Origin: Lysobacter stagni
GTDB taxonomy: Bacteria; Pseudomonadota; Gammaproteobacteria; Xanthomonadales; Xanthomonadaceae
Reading direction: 5' to 3'
Length of the DNA: 64,000 nucleotides
Assembly: GCF_030053425.1 (NCBI RefSeq)
Contig: NZ_JASGBI010000001.1
Span: forward strand, 3,542,001 to 3,606,000
The notes below the pieces were generated by a model that was not told where the DNA came from, did no database searches, and was given only the letters and a program-made list of their open reading frames with translations. This document shows positions 54,920 through 63,126 of the stretch, piece after piece. Each line of letters opens with the position of its first letter. Position 1 is the stretch's first letter. The translations under genes and the position numbers were made by a program.

Positions 54920-56932
54920 ATGAAACCCGTACGCGCCCTGCTCGCGCTTACCATCACCGCGGCCGTGATCGGCCTGGGCGGTTGCAAGAAGGAACCGACC
55001 CCGACCACGACCGGCGGAGCGCCGACCACCGCGCCGGCAGGCGAGACCGCCGACCAGTTCGTCGCGCGCGTCAACGACGAGTACCGGAAGATGTATCCGG
55101 AGATGACCGCCGCGCAGTGGCTGTCGTCCACCTACATCAACGACGACAGCGGCCTGCTCGCCGCCAAGGCGAACGAGCGCTACCTCGCGCAGCTCAAGAG
55201 CTGGATCGACCAGTCGTTGAAGTTCGAAGGCCAGCAGATGTCGCCGGAAACGGCGCGCGCGATCCAGCTGCTCAAGCTGGGCACCGCGATGCCGCCGCCG
55301 AAGGATCCCAAGCATCTGGAAGAGCTCACCCAGATCGCCGCGCGCATGGAACAGATGTACGGCGCCGGCACGTACTGCAGTGGCGAAGGCGACGCGAAGC
55401 AGTGCCGCCAGCTCGGCGACCTGGAAGACGTGCTGCGCAACAGCCGCGACTACGACGAACAACTGCAGGCGTGGCAGGGCTGGCACACGATCTCCAAGCC
55501 GATGCGCCAGGACTACACGCGCTTCGTCGAACTGGTGAACGAAGGCGCGCGCGACATGGGCTTCGCCGACACCGGCGAGCTGTGGCGCTCCGGCTACGAC
55601 ATGTCGCCGGCGGAAATCGCCGCCGAGAGCGACCGCCTGTGGGGTCAGGTCAAGCCGCTGTACGAACAGCTGCACTGCTACGCGCGCACGCGCCTGGAAG
55701 CGAAGTACGGCAACGACCGCGGCCATGTCGCGGGGAACATGCTGCCTGCCCACCTGATGGGCAACATGTGGCAGCAGGACTGGGGCAACCTGTGGGACAT
55801 CCTGGCGCCGTATCCGAACGCCAGCGTTCCCGAGATCACCAGCGCGCTGGAGTCGCAGTACCGCGCCACGCATGAGGCGCAACTGGCCAAGAACCCGGGC
55901 AAGCGCGCACCCAGCGAGCTGGCGCAGATCGAGCAGGACGCGCGACTCGCCTCGGCCAAGCTGATGACCGAGCGCGCGCAGGACTTCTACACCTCGCTCG
56001 GCATGCCCAAGCTGCCGGAGAGCTACTGGAACCGCACGCAGTTCATCAAGCCTCGCGACCGCGACGTGGTCTGCCACGCCAGCGCGTGGGACATGAACAT
56101 GGCCGGCGATGTGCGCACCAAGATGTGCATCAAGCCGAACGAGGAAGACTTCACCACGATCTACCACGAGCTGGGCCACGTCTATTACTACCTGGCCTAC
56201 AACAAGCTCCCGCCGCTGTTCCAGCAGGGCGCGCACGACGGTTTCCACGAAGCCATCGGCGACACCATCGTGCTGGCGATGACCCCGAAGTACCTGCAGT
56301 CGATCGGCCTGGCCGGCGAGCAGCAGGTCAGCGACGAAGCCGTGATCAACGCGCAGATGCGCATGGCGCTGGCGAAGGTGTCGTTCCTTCCGTTCGGCCT
56401 GATGATCGACCGCTGGCGCTGGGGCGTGTTCGATGGCTCGATCAAGCCGGGCAACTATAACCAGGCATGGTGGGACCTGAAGGCCAAGTACCAGGGCGTC
56501 GCTCCGTCGACACCGCGCGGCGAGGAGTTCTTCGATCCGGGCGCCAAGTACCACGTGCCGGGCAACACGCCGTACCTGCGTTACTTCTTCTCGCACGTGC
56601 TGCAGTTCCAGTTCTACAAGTCGCTGTGCGATGCCGCCGGCCACAAGGGCCCGCTGTACGAGTGCAGCTTCTACGGCAACAAGGAAGCCGGTGCGCGCTT
56701 CCAGGCGATGCTCAGCAAGGGTGCCAGCCAGCCGTGGCAGAAGACGCTGAAGGAACTCACCGGCGGCGAGAAGATGGACGCCTCCGCGGTGCTGGAGTAC
56801 TTCGATCCGCTGCAGAAGTGGCTGAAGCAGCAGAACGAAGGCAAGACCTGCGGTTGGGAATCGACCGCTGCAGCTCCGGCCGCTCCGGTGGCGCCGACTG
56901 CGCCGAAGCCCGACGTGCCCAAGCAGGGTTGA
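54920..56932 (+). CDS. M2 family metallopeptidase (ACE-like peptidyl-dipeptidase), lipoprotein
   Basis: A 670-residue homologue of angiotensin-converting enzyme, removing dipeptides from peptide C-termini. A lipoprotein signal (ITAAVIGLGGCKKEP) predicts lipid attachment after cleavage before Cys. The zinc site is YHELGHVYYYLAY (HELGH at 416-420) with the third ligand in the downstream GFHEAIGDTIVLAM. SRDYDEQLQAWQGWHTISKP, CHASAWDMNM and RYFFSHVLQFQFYKSLC are also typical. Full length for bacterial M2 enzymes. A Pro/Ala tail ends the protein. A terminator follows. Xanthomonads are among the bacteria known to carry ACE homologues. Confidence 0.96.
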   Translation: MKPVRALLALTITAAVIGLGGCKKEPTPTTTGGAPTTAPAGETADQFVARVNDEYRKMYPEMTAAQWLSSTYINDDSGLLAAKANERYLAQLKSWIDQSLKFEGQQMSPETARAIQLLKLGTAMPPPKDPKHLEELTQIAARMEQMYGAGTYCSGEGDAKQCRQLGDLEDVLRNSRDYDEQLQAWQGWHTISKPMRQDYTRFVELVNEGARDMGFADTGELWRSGYDMSPAEIAAESDRLWGQVKPLYEQLHCYARTRLEAKYGNDRGHVAGNMLPAHLMGNMWQQDWGNLWDILAPYPNASVPEITSALESQYRATHEAQLAKNPGKRAPSELAQIEQDARLASAKLMTERAQDFYTSLGMPKLPESYWNRTQFIKPRDRDVVCHASAWDMNMAGDVRTKMCIKPNEEDFTTIYHELGHVYYYLAYNKLPPLFQQGAHDGFHEAIGDTIVLAMTPKYLQSIGLAGEQQVSDEAVINAQMRMALAKVSFLPFGLMIDRWRWGVFDGSIKPGNYNQAWWDLKAKYQGVAPSTPRGEEFFDPGAKYHVPGNTPYLRYFFSHVLQFQFYKSLCDAAGHKGPLYECSFYGNKEAGARFQAMLSKGASQPWQKTLKELTGGEKMDASAVLEYFDPLQKWLKQQNEGKTCGWESTAAAPAAPVAPTAPKPDVPKQG

Positions 56933-56951
56933 TCCCTGCTTCCACGCAGAC

Positions 56952-56985
56952 GAAACGGCCGGGCTACCCGGCCGTTTCTCTTTCC
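56952..56985 (+). terminator. rho-independent terminator of the M2 peptidase gene
   Basis: A perfect 12-bp stem (GAAACGGCCGGG / CCCGGCCGTTTC, three-base loop) is followed by TCTTTCC. It begins 20 bases past the stop. Confidence 0.9.
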
Positions 56986-57089
56986 GGGAGGCCAATCGCG
57001 GCATCGCGCCGCGTTTTCCGCCAGTGTTCGCATCGCGCTGCGCGGCGCTGGGGCAGTATGGTGCGGTCAGCCATCGCCACACTTCCTGC

Positions 57090-58550
57090 ATGAACACGCA
57101 TCCGTTTCTGTCCATCGCCCTCGCCACCACTCTGCCGCTCGCGTCCAACGCGATCGCCGGCGAACACGTGGACCTGCTGGTTCGCGATGCCACCGTGGTT
57201 GACGTCGTCGCCGGTTCGCTGCAGCCGCATCGCAGCATCGCCGTGCGCGATGGCCGCATCGTCGCGGTGGTCGATGCGAAGCAGGCGCGCGCCTACGACG
57301 CGACGGACGTGCTCGACGCCAAGGGCAAGTTCGCCATTCCCGGCCTGTGGGACATGCACGTGCATTTCGGCGGCGGCGACGCGCTGATCGAGGAGAACCG
57401 CAATCTGCTGCCGCTGTACCTCGCCCACGGCATCACCGCCGTGCGCGACGCCGCGGGCGACCTGAGCCCCAGCGTGTTCGCGTGGCGCGACGCGGTCGCC
57501 AGGGGCGAACTGTCCGGCCCGCGCATCTTCACGTCCGGCCCGAAGATCGAAGGCTACAAGTCGATCTGGCCGGGCGACCTGGAAATCGGCTCGATCGCGG
57601 AGTTGAATGCCGCACTCGACCAACTGCAGGGCTGGAAAGTCGACTTCGTGAAGATCACCGACAACACGCTGTCGCCGGAATTGTTCCTGGCGGCGGTGAA
57701 GGAAGCAGACCGTCGCGGACTGAAGACCTCCGCGCACGTGCCGTATGCATTGACGTTGGACGAGGTCAGCGCCGCCGGACTGGATTCCATCGAGCACCTG
57801 GATTACGCCTTCAAGGCCGGGTCGCCGCTGGAGAAATCGCTGGGCGAGAAGATCGCCAAGGGCGAGATCACCAGCCACGATGCCTGGACGCAATGGAACG
57901 CCACCTTCGATCCGGCGCTGGCACGGGCCGTCTACACGCGCCTGGCGCAGCACGGCACGGCGATCACGCCGACCATCAATGGCAGCCGCGTCGTCACCTA
58001 CCTCGACCAGGACGATCACCACGACGATCCGTACCTGAAGTACATCGGTCCCGGCCTGCAGGCGACCTACACCTGGCGCGTCGAACGCGCCGCCAAGGAC
58101 GACGCGCAGGCCATCGCCAAGCGTCACGAACGCTTCGAGAAGAGCGCCACCGTGCTGCCGATGCTGCAACAGGCCGGCGTGACGATCCTCGCGGGCACGG
58201 ACGCAGGCTTTCTCAATTCCTACAACTACCCCGGCATCGGCCTGCACCAGGAGCTGGGCTGGCTGGTGCACTACGGCCTGACGCCGCAGCAGGCGCTGCA
58301 GGCGGCGACGATCAATGGCGCGCGCTTCCTGGGTCATCAGGATGAATACGGCACGCTGGAGGCCGGCAAGGTCGCCGACGTGGTGCTGCTGGACGCCAAT
58401 CCACTGCGCGACATCGGCGCGACACGGAAGATCCATGCCGTCGTGCAGCACGGGCAGATCCACGACCGCGCCGACCTCGACGCGATGCTGGCCGATGTCG
58501 CCTCGCGCGTGGCCCGCCAGCGCGAGGCGGCGGCGAAGGCCGGGCCGTAA
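57090..58550 (+). CDS. amidohydrolase family protein, exported
   Basis: A 486-residue metal-dependent hydrolase of the imidazolonepropionase/prolidase-like amidohydrolase group. A signal peptide is visible (MNTHPFLSIALATTLPLASN, cut near AIA). PGLWDMHVHFGGGD holds the HxH metal pair; the lysine/histidine region is FVKITDN and KTSAHVPY; SIEHLDYAF and TILAGTDAGFL provide the later His and the catalytic Asp; ADVVLLDANPL closes the composite beta-domain. The substrate could be a dipeptide or cyclic amide, but this cannot be decided. AAs 40-80 form the first half of the beta sandwich. The Rieske gene starts 46 bases later on the same strand. Confidence 0.92.
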   Translation: MNTHPFLSIALATTLPLASNAIAGEHVDLLVRDATVVDVVAGSLQPHRSIAVRDGRIVAVVDAKQARAYDATDVLDAKGKFAIPGLWDMHVHFGGGDALIEENRNLLPLYLAHGITAVRDAAGDLSPSVFAWRDAVARGELSGPRIFTSGPKIEGYKSIWPGDLEIGSIAELNAALDQLQGWKVDFVKITDNTLSPELFLAAVKEADRRGLKTSAHVPYALTLDEVSAAGLDSIEHLDYAFKAGSPLEKSLGEKIAKGEITSHDAWTQWNATFDPALARAVYTRLAQHGTAITPTINGSRVVTYLDQDDHHDDPYLKYIGPGLQATYTWRVERAAKDDAQAIAKRHERFEKSATVLPMLQQAGVTILAGTDAGFLNSYNYPGIGLHQELGWLVHYGLTPQQALQAATINGARFLGHQDEYGTLEAGKVADVVLLDANPLRDIGATRKIHAVVQHGQIHDRADLDAMLADVASRVARQREAAAKAGP

Positions 58551-58596
58551 CGCTCCGCGCTTCCCCAAACGCGGGCGGTGGTCGTACGCTGCGGCA

Positions 58597-59685
58597 ATGA
58601 ACCGCGCCGACCGCCTTGCCGACCTCGCGCCACAGGCGCTGGACTTCGCCACCGCCCTGCCCGCCCGCTGGTATGCGGACCCAGCGACCGTCGCGATCGA
58701 CCGGCGCGCCATCTTCGATCGCGGCTGGCAGCTGATCGCGCACGTCTGCCAGCTGCAGGGCGCGGGCGACCACGTGATCGGCGATTTCGCCGGGCTGCCG
58801 GTGATCGCGGTGCGCGGCGGCGACGACGTGATCCGCGTCTTCCACAACGTGTGCCGTCATCGCGCCGGGCCCATCGCCAGTTGCGACGGACTGGCAGCCA
58901 AGTCGCTGCGCTGCCGGTACCACGGCTGGACCTACACACTGGATGGCGTGCTGCGCTCCGCACCGGAAATGGGCGGCGCGCAGGACTTCAACGTCTCGGA
59001 CGTGCGTCTGCCGCAGTTGTCGGTGCGCGTGTGGCACGGGCTGGTTTTCGCGACGGTGGACGAAGCGCACGCACCGGCGTTCGACGAGTTCGTGGCCGGC
59101 ATCGACGAGCGCCTGGGCGCGCATCGCGGACTGGAGCACTACGGCCACCACCACCGCGTGAGCTACGACGTCGCGTGCAACTGGAAGGTCTACGTCGACA
59201 ACTACCTCGAGGGCTACCACGTCCCGCACATCCATCCGGGCCTCAACAAGCTGCTGGATTACCGCAGCTACGTCACCGAAACGGCGGCTTGGTACTCGTA
59301 CCAGTGGAGCCCGCTGGAAAGCGGCGACGCGCTCTACGGCGATGGCGATGCCCTGTACTACTGGATGTGGCCCAACACGATGCTCAACATCCTGCCCGGC
59401 CGCCTGCAGACCAACCGCGTGATCCCGAAGGGCGTGGACCGTTGCCGCGTCGAGTTCGATTTCTACTACACGCCCGACGATTCCGGCGAAGCGCGTGCGC
59501 GTCGCGACGCGGACCTTGCCTTCAGCGATGAAGTGCAGTTGGAAGACCTCACCATCTGCGAGGACGTACAACGGGGTCTGTCGTCCGGCTCGTATGAACC
59601 GGGCCGCCTGAACCCGCTGCGCGAGAACGCGGTGCATCACTTCCACGAATTGCTGCGTGCGGTTTATCGCGCGGATGCGGGTTGA
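58597..59685 (+). CDS. Rieske non-heme iron oxygenase, alpha subunit (choline monooxygenase/GbcA-like)
   Basis: A 362-residue ring-hydroxylating-type oxygenase. The Rieske [2Fe-2S] ligands are Cys86-x-His88 (NVCRHRAGP) and Cys106-x2-His109 (LRCRYHGWTY). The catalytic iron region is ACNWKVYVDNYLEGYHVPHI, with two histidines, and a later aspartate. The phrase NWKVYVDNYLEGYHVPHIHP is close to the choline monooxygenase/glycine-betaine demethylase branch rather than to aromatic dioxygenases. No reductase, ferredoxin or beta subunit is adjacent, so electrons must come from a distant partner. Substrate uncertain. Confidence 0.92.
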   Translation: MNRADRLADLAPQALDFATALPARWYADPATVAIDRRAIFDRGWQLIAHVCQLQGAGDHVIGDFAGLPVIAVRGGDDVIRVFHNVCRHRAGPIASCDGLAAKSLRCRYHGWTYTLDGVLRSAPEMGGAQDFNVSDVRLPQLSVRVWHGLVFATVDEAHAPAFDEFVAGIDERLGAHRGLEHYGHHHRVSYDVACNWKVYVDNYLEGYHVPHIHPGLNKLLDYRSYVTETAAWYSYQWSPLESGDALYGDGDALYYWMWPNTMLNILPGRLQTNRVIPKGVDRCRVEFDFYYTPDDSGEARARRDADLAFSDEVQLEDLTICEDVQRGLSSGSYEPGRLNPLRENAVHHFHELLRAVYRADAG

Positions 59686-59703
59686 ATCCTTGCGCTGTGA
59701 GCC

Positions 59704-59803
59704 GTCATCCCCGCGAAGGCGGGGATCCGACTGCGGATGTATCACGCGCTCCGGAGAACGGAATTTCACCGGACGCGTGGATCCCCGCCTTCGCGGGGAT
59801 GAC
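59704..59803. repeat. GTCATCCCCGCGAAGGCGGGG inverted repeat
   Basis: Perfect 25-base arms (starting GTCATCCCCGCGAAGGCGGG and ending CGCCTTCGCGGGGATGAC) flank 50 bases. This is the same family as at 39969-40068 and 62405-62530, with the same arm and loop size. Confidence 0.9.
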
Positions 59804-59850
59804 AGCAGGTGCAACGCTGACTCCATGCCGCAGTACGGGACTGTCCGCGC

Positions 59851-61125
59851 ATGAGCGCATCGCGTCCGCTGGGCGTCTGGTCCGCCGCCGCCCTGGTCGT
59901 CGGCAGCATGATCGGCTCGGGCGCGTTCCTGCTGCCCGCGGCGCTGGCGCCCTACGGCGCGGCCAGCCTGCTCGGCTGGGGTATCACGCTGGCCGGCGCT
60001 GTGTTGCTCGCACTCACGTTCGCGCAGCTGTCGATGCGCTGGCCGCAGACCGGCGGCCCGTATGTGTACGCACGCAATGCCTTCGGTGAACTGCCCGGCT
60101 TCATCATCGCGTGGAGTTACTGGATCTCGATCTGGTGCGCCACCGCAGCCATCGCGGTCGCCTTCGCCGGCAGCATGGGCGCCATATTCCCCACACTCAC
60201 CGCCACGCCGCTGCGCGCCGCGTTGTGCGCATTGGGTGCCCTGTGGCTATGCAGCGCCATCAACCTGGCCGGTGTGCGCGAGGCCGGACGCGTGCAGCTG
60301 CTCACCACCGTGCTCAAGTTGCTGCCATTGCTGCTGTTCGGCGGCATCGCGCTGTGGTGGGTCGACACGCGTCACTTCACGCCATTCAACCCGACGGGCC
60401 AATCGCTGCCGGCCGTCGCCCACGCAACCGTTGCGCTGACCTTGTGGGCACTGCTTGGGTTGGAGGCCGCCACCGTTCCCGCCGGCTCCATAGAGAACGC
60501 CGAACGCACGGTGCCGCGCGCGACGGTGTTCGGCACGCTGTTGGCGGGCGTGGCGACCATCCTGGCGTGCACGGCCGTGATCGGCCTGCTGCCGATGGAG
60601 TCGCTGAAGGAATCGCAAGCCCCCATGGCCGATGCGGCGCGCGCACTGTGGGGACCGGCTGCCGGCATCGGCCTGGCAATGGCCATGGCCGTGTCCTGCT
60701 TCGGCGCGCTCAACGGCTGGGTGTTGCTGTCGGCACAACTGCCATTGGCCGCCGCGCGCGATCGCGTGTTTCCCGCGTTCTTCGCGCGACTGGATGCGCG
60801 CGGAACGCCGGTCGCGGGCATCGTGGTCAGCAGCCTGCTGTCCAGCGCGCTGGTCGCCGCGAACTACAGCCGCTCGCTGGTGCAGGTGTTCACGTTCTCG
60901 ATCCTGCTCTCCACCGCCGCGACGCTGCTGCCCTATGTCGTCAGCAGTGCCGCATGGCTGGTGCGCGGCGTGGGCGTACCCGGCCGCATCGTCGCCGCGC
61001 TTGCGCTGGTCTACAGCCTGTATGCCCTGCTGGGCATCGGCGGCGAGGCACTGGTGTGGGGCGGCGTTCTCGTTGCCGCCGGATTGCCACTGCACGCGTG
61101 GCTGCGCCATCGAAAGCCGGGCTGA
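59851..61125 (+). CDS. APC family amino-acid permease (AdiC-like)
   Basis: A 424-residue inner-membrane transporter with about 12 helices. GVWSAAALVVGSMIGSGAFL carries the GSG motif of helix 1 that binds the substrate carboxylate. LSMRWPQTGGPYVYARNAFG is the conserved TM2-TM3 stretch of AdiC/PotE-type antiporters, and LWALLGLEAATVPAGSIENA follows in TM6. The substrate could be arginine/agmatine, putrescine or another amino acid; no decarboxylase gene is adjacent to decide. Its stop and that of the convergent efflux gene are three bases apart. Confidence 0.92.
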   Translation: MSASRPLGVWSAAALVVGSMIGSGAFLLPAALAPYGAASLLGWGITLAGAVLLALTFAQLSMRWPQTGGPYVYARNAFGELPGFIIAWSYWISIWCATAAIAVAFAGSMGAIFPTLTATPLRAALCALGALWLCSAINLAGVREAGRVQLLTTVLKLLPLLLFGGIALWWVDTRHFTPFNPTGQSLPAVAHATVALTLWALLGLEAATVPAGSIENAERTVPRATVFGTLLAGVATILACTAVIGLLPMESLKESQAPMADAARALWGPAAGIGLAMAMAVSCFGALNGWVLLSAQLPLAAARDRVFPAFFARLDARGTPVAGIVVSSLLSSALVAANYSRSLVQVFTFSILLSTAATLLPYVVSSAAWLVRGVGVPGRIVAALALVYSLYALLGIGGEALVWGGVLVAAGLPLHAWLRHRKPG

Positions 61126-61128
61126 GGC

Positions 61129-62382
61129 TTACAGCGTCTCGCCCGGCACGGTACCGGCGGCCTCGCCCAGGCTGCGCGTGCGCGAGACACGCAGCTCCCA
61201 GCGCCAGAACATGAACCCCAGCATCAGGAACACGATCGCCGAAGCCACCAGCCACAGCGCATGGTCGCTGATCCACGGCGACAACACGCCGGCGATCGCC
61301 GCGTTCAACACCAGGCTGGTGAACGCCTGCAGCGACGACGCCGAGCCGCGCTGGCGCGGATACATGTCCAGGATCGCCAGCGTGACGATGGGAAACACCA
61401 GCGCGATGCCGAACGCGTGCAGCATCATCGGCAGTACGGCCCATGGCACGCGCGGCACGTCGACCAGCAGGTTGTAGCCCAGGTTCAGCGCCACGGCGAT
61501 GGCCGAGCAGCCGAAGCCGATGGCCACCAGTCTCTCGCCCGTCACCTTGCCGGCGGTGCGGCCGGACACGAACGCGCCCATCACCATGCCGCTGATCATC
61601 GGCACGAAGAACCAGCCGAACTCGCGCTCGCTGAGCTTGAGGATGTCCATCACGAAGGCCGGTGCGGACGCGATGTACACCCACAGCGCGGCGAAGTTGA
61701 ACGCGCTGGCCGCGGCCAGTCTCTGGAAGCGTGGGTTGAGGACGATGGCGATGTAGTCGCGCAGCAGGTGGCGTGGCACCAGCGGCAATCGCGCCGCCGG
61801 CGGATGCGTCTCGGGCAGCACGCGCCAGGTCGCCACCAGCAGCACCACCGAGAACACGACCAGGAACCAGAAGATCGCCGGCCAATGGCTCCAGCCCAGG
61901 ATCCAGCCGCCGATGATGGGCGCCACCGCGGGCGCGACGCCGAAGATCATCGACACATGGCTCATCAGGCGCTGCGCATCGTGACCGTGCAGCACGTCGC
62001 GGATCACCGCGCGCCCGACGATCAGGCCCACGCCCGACGACAACCCCTGCAATGCGCGGAACGCGAGCAGCGTCGGCAGGTCCTTCGCCAGCGCACATCC
62101 GGCCGATGCCAGCGCGAACACCACCAGCCCGCCCAGGATCACGCGACGCCGCCCGATCGCATCCGACAGCGGGCCGTGCACGATGCTCATCAGCGCGTAC
62201 GCGACCAGGTAAGCGCTGATGGTCTGCTGCATCGCCAGCTTGTCGGCACCGAACTGCGCGCCGATGGACGGAAACGCAGGGAAGATCGTATCGATCGAGA
62301 ACGGGCCGAACATCGCCAGGCCGCCGAGCAGCAGTGCGAGACGTCGGACGGAGATGGAAAGCGTGGCGGGTTGGCTGGGCAT
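61129..62382 (-). CDS. Bcr/CflA family multidrug efflux MFS transporter
   Basis: A 417-residue, 12-helix major facilitator. The N-terminal half has the Bcr/CflA phrases FGPFSIDTIFPAFPSIGAQF, QQTISAYLVAYALMSIVHGP, LSDAIGRRRVILGGL (MFS motif A, with the acid-Gly-Arg-Arg-Arg core) and LLAFRALQGLSSGVGLIVGR. The C-terminal half continues with a second motif-A-like turn (FVSGRTAGKVTGER) and ends in a short cytosolic tail. Proton-coupled drug or metabolite export is expected. Divergent from nothing obvious upstream; a repeat cluster separates it from the VOC gene. Confidence 0.94.
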   Translation of the reverse strand: MPSQPATLSISVRRLALLLGGLAMFGPFSIDTIFPAFPSIGAQFGADKLAMQQTISAYLVAYALMSIVHGPLSDAIGRRRVILGGLVVFALASAGCALAKDLPTLLAFRALQGLSSGVGLIVGRAVIRDVLHGHDAQRLMSHVSMIFGVAPAVAPIIGGWILGWSHWPAIFWFLVVFSVVLLVATWRVLPETHPPAARLPLVPRHLLRDYIAIVLNPRFQRLAAASAFNFAALWVYIASAPAFVMDILKLSEREFGWFFVPMISGMVMGAFVSGRTAGKVTGERLVAIGFGCSAIAVALNLGYNLLVDVPRVPWAVLPMMLHAFGIALVFPIVTLAILDMYPRQRGSASSLQAFTSLVLNAAIAGVLSPWISDHALWLVASAIVFLMLGFMFWRWELRVSRTRSLGEAAGTVPGETL

Positions 62383-62404
62383 TTGGTACGGCTTGTGTGT
62401 TGTT

Positions 62405-62530
62405 CGTCATTCCCGCGAAAGCGGGAATCCAATTGTCAGAGCCGATTCCGCCTTCCGTAAAGCGTGATGCCGCCAACGTTGGATTCCCGCCTTCGCGGGA
62501 ATGACGGCACCTGCTTTCGCGGGAATGACG
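62405..62530. repeat. GTCATTCCCGCG repeat cluster (two opposed arms plus a third partial arm)
   Basis: Arm 1 (62405-62430, beginning CGTCATTCCCGCGAAAGCGG) and arm 2 (62480-62505, ending CGCCTTCGCGGGAATGACG) are inverted. A further half arm, CTGCTTTCGCGGGAATGACG, follows at 62511-62530. It fills most of the gap between the efflux and VOC genes. Confidence 0.88.
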
Positions 62531-62546
62531 TGGGAAAGGTAGACGC

Positions 62547-62969
62547 TCAGGGAACGTCCGGCGGTCCCTTGAGTTCGACGAGGTTGCCTTCCGGGTCGTA
62601 GAGATACTGCGACGGGCCTTCGCCTTCGGCACCGTAGCGCGTGCCGAACTCGGCCACACGAACGTCGTGCGCGGCCAGATGCGCGACGATGGCCTCCTGG
62701 TCGAAGGGTTCCGCACGCAGGCACAGGTGGTCCATGTTGTGGCCGTCATGGCCCGGCGCCGCGCCGCCCTTGAGGCCGAGCGTGCCCTGCACGTCGACCA
62801 GGTCGATCAGCGAACGGCCCGCGCGCAGCTGGATCAGGCCGATGGCCTCCTGCCGGCGTTCGATGCTGCAGCCCAGCACGTCGCAATAGAACGCCATCAT
62901 TCCGACGACATCGCGCACGCGCAGTACGACATGGTCGATCTGCTGCAGCTGGAAGGGCGGTGCGGGCAT
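62547..62969 (-). CDS. VOC (glyoxalase/bleomycin resistance) family protein
   Basis: A 140-residue vicinal-oxygen-chelate protein made of two beta-alpha-beta-beta-beta modules. Metal-ligand candidates are the His of QIDHVVLRVRDVV, a residue in module one's end, the His of NMDHLCLRAEP and the Glu of DPEGNLVELKGP. The phrase MAFYCDVLGCSIERR is typical. The activity (isomerase, dioxygenase or drug binding) cannot be told. GGAGG lies six bases before the ATG at 62969. Confidence 0.92.
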   Translation of the reverse strand: MPAPPFQLQQIDHVVLRVRDVVGMMAFYCDVLGCSIERRQEAIGLIQLRAGRSLIDLVDVQGTLGLKGGAAPGHDGHNMDHLCLRAEPFDQEAIVAHLAAHDVRVAEFGTRYGAEGEGPSQYLYDPEGNLVELKGPPDVP

Positions 62970-63055
62970 GGGCGGCCTCCTTGCGCGGTGACGACAGGAT
63001 ACAGCCAGGCCTGCTTGCAGGACCCGCCACTTCGCGCGCGTCCTTCGCAGGCCGT

Positions 63056-63091
63056 CACAAAAAGGACGGGGCGGTTTCCCGCCCCGTCCTT
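63056..63091 (-). terminator. rho-independent terminator of the YadA-like gene
   Basis: On the minus strand a 13-bp stem (AAGGACGGGGCGG / CCGCCCCGTCCTT, four-base loop) is followed by TTTGTGAC. It lies 35 bases past the stop at 63127. Confidence 0.9.
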
Positions 63092-63126
63092 CACTGCCGC
63101 TCCATTGGCCATGCGATCGTCGGCGA

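Noticed and set aside
54287..57259. 990-codon frame antisense to the M2 peptidase
   Set aside because: Shadow produced by GC-rich third positions; no family resemblance.
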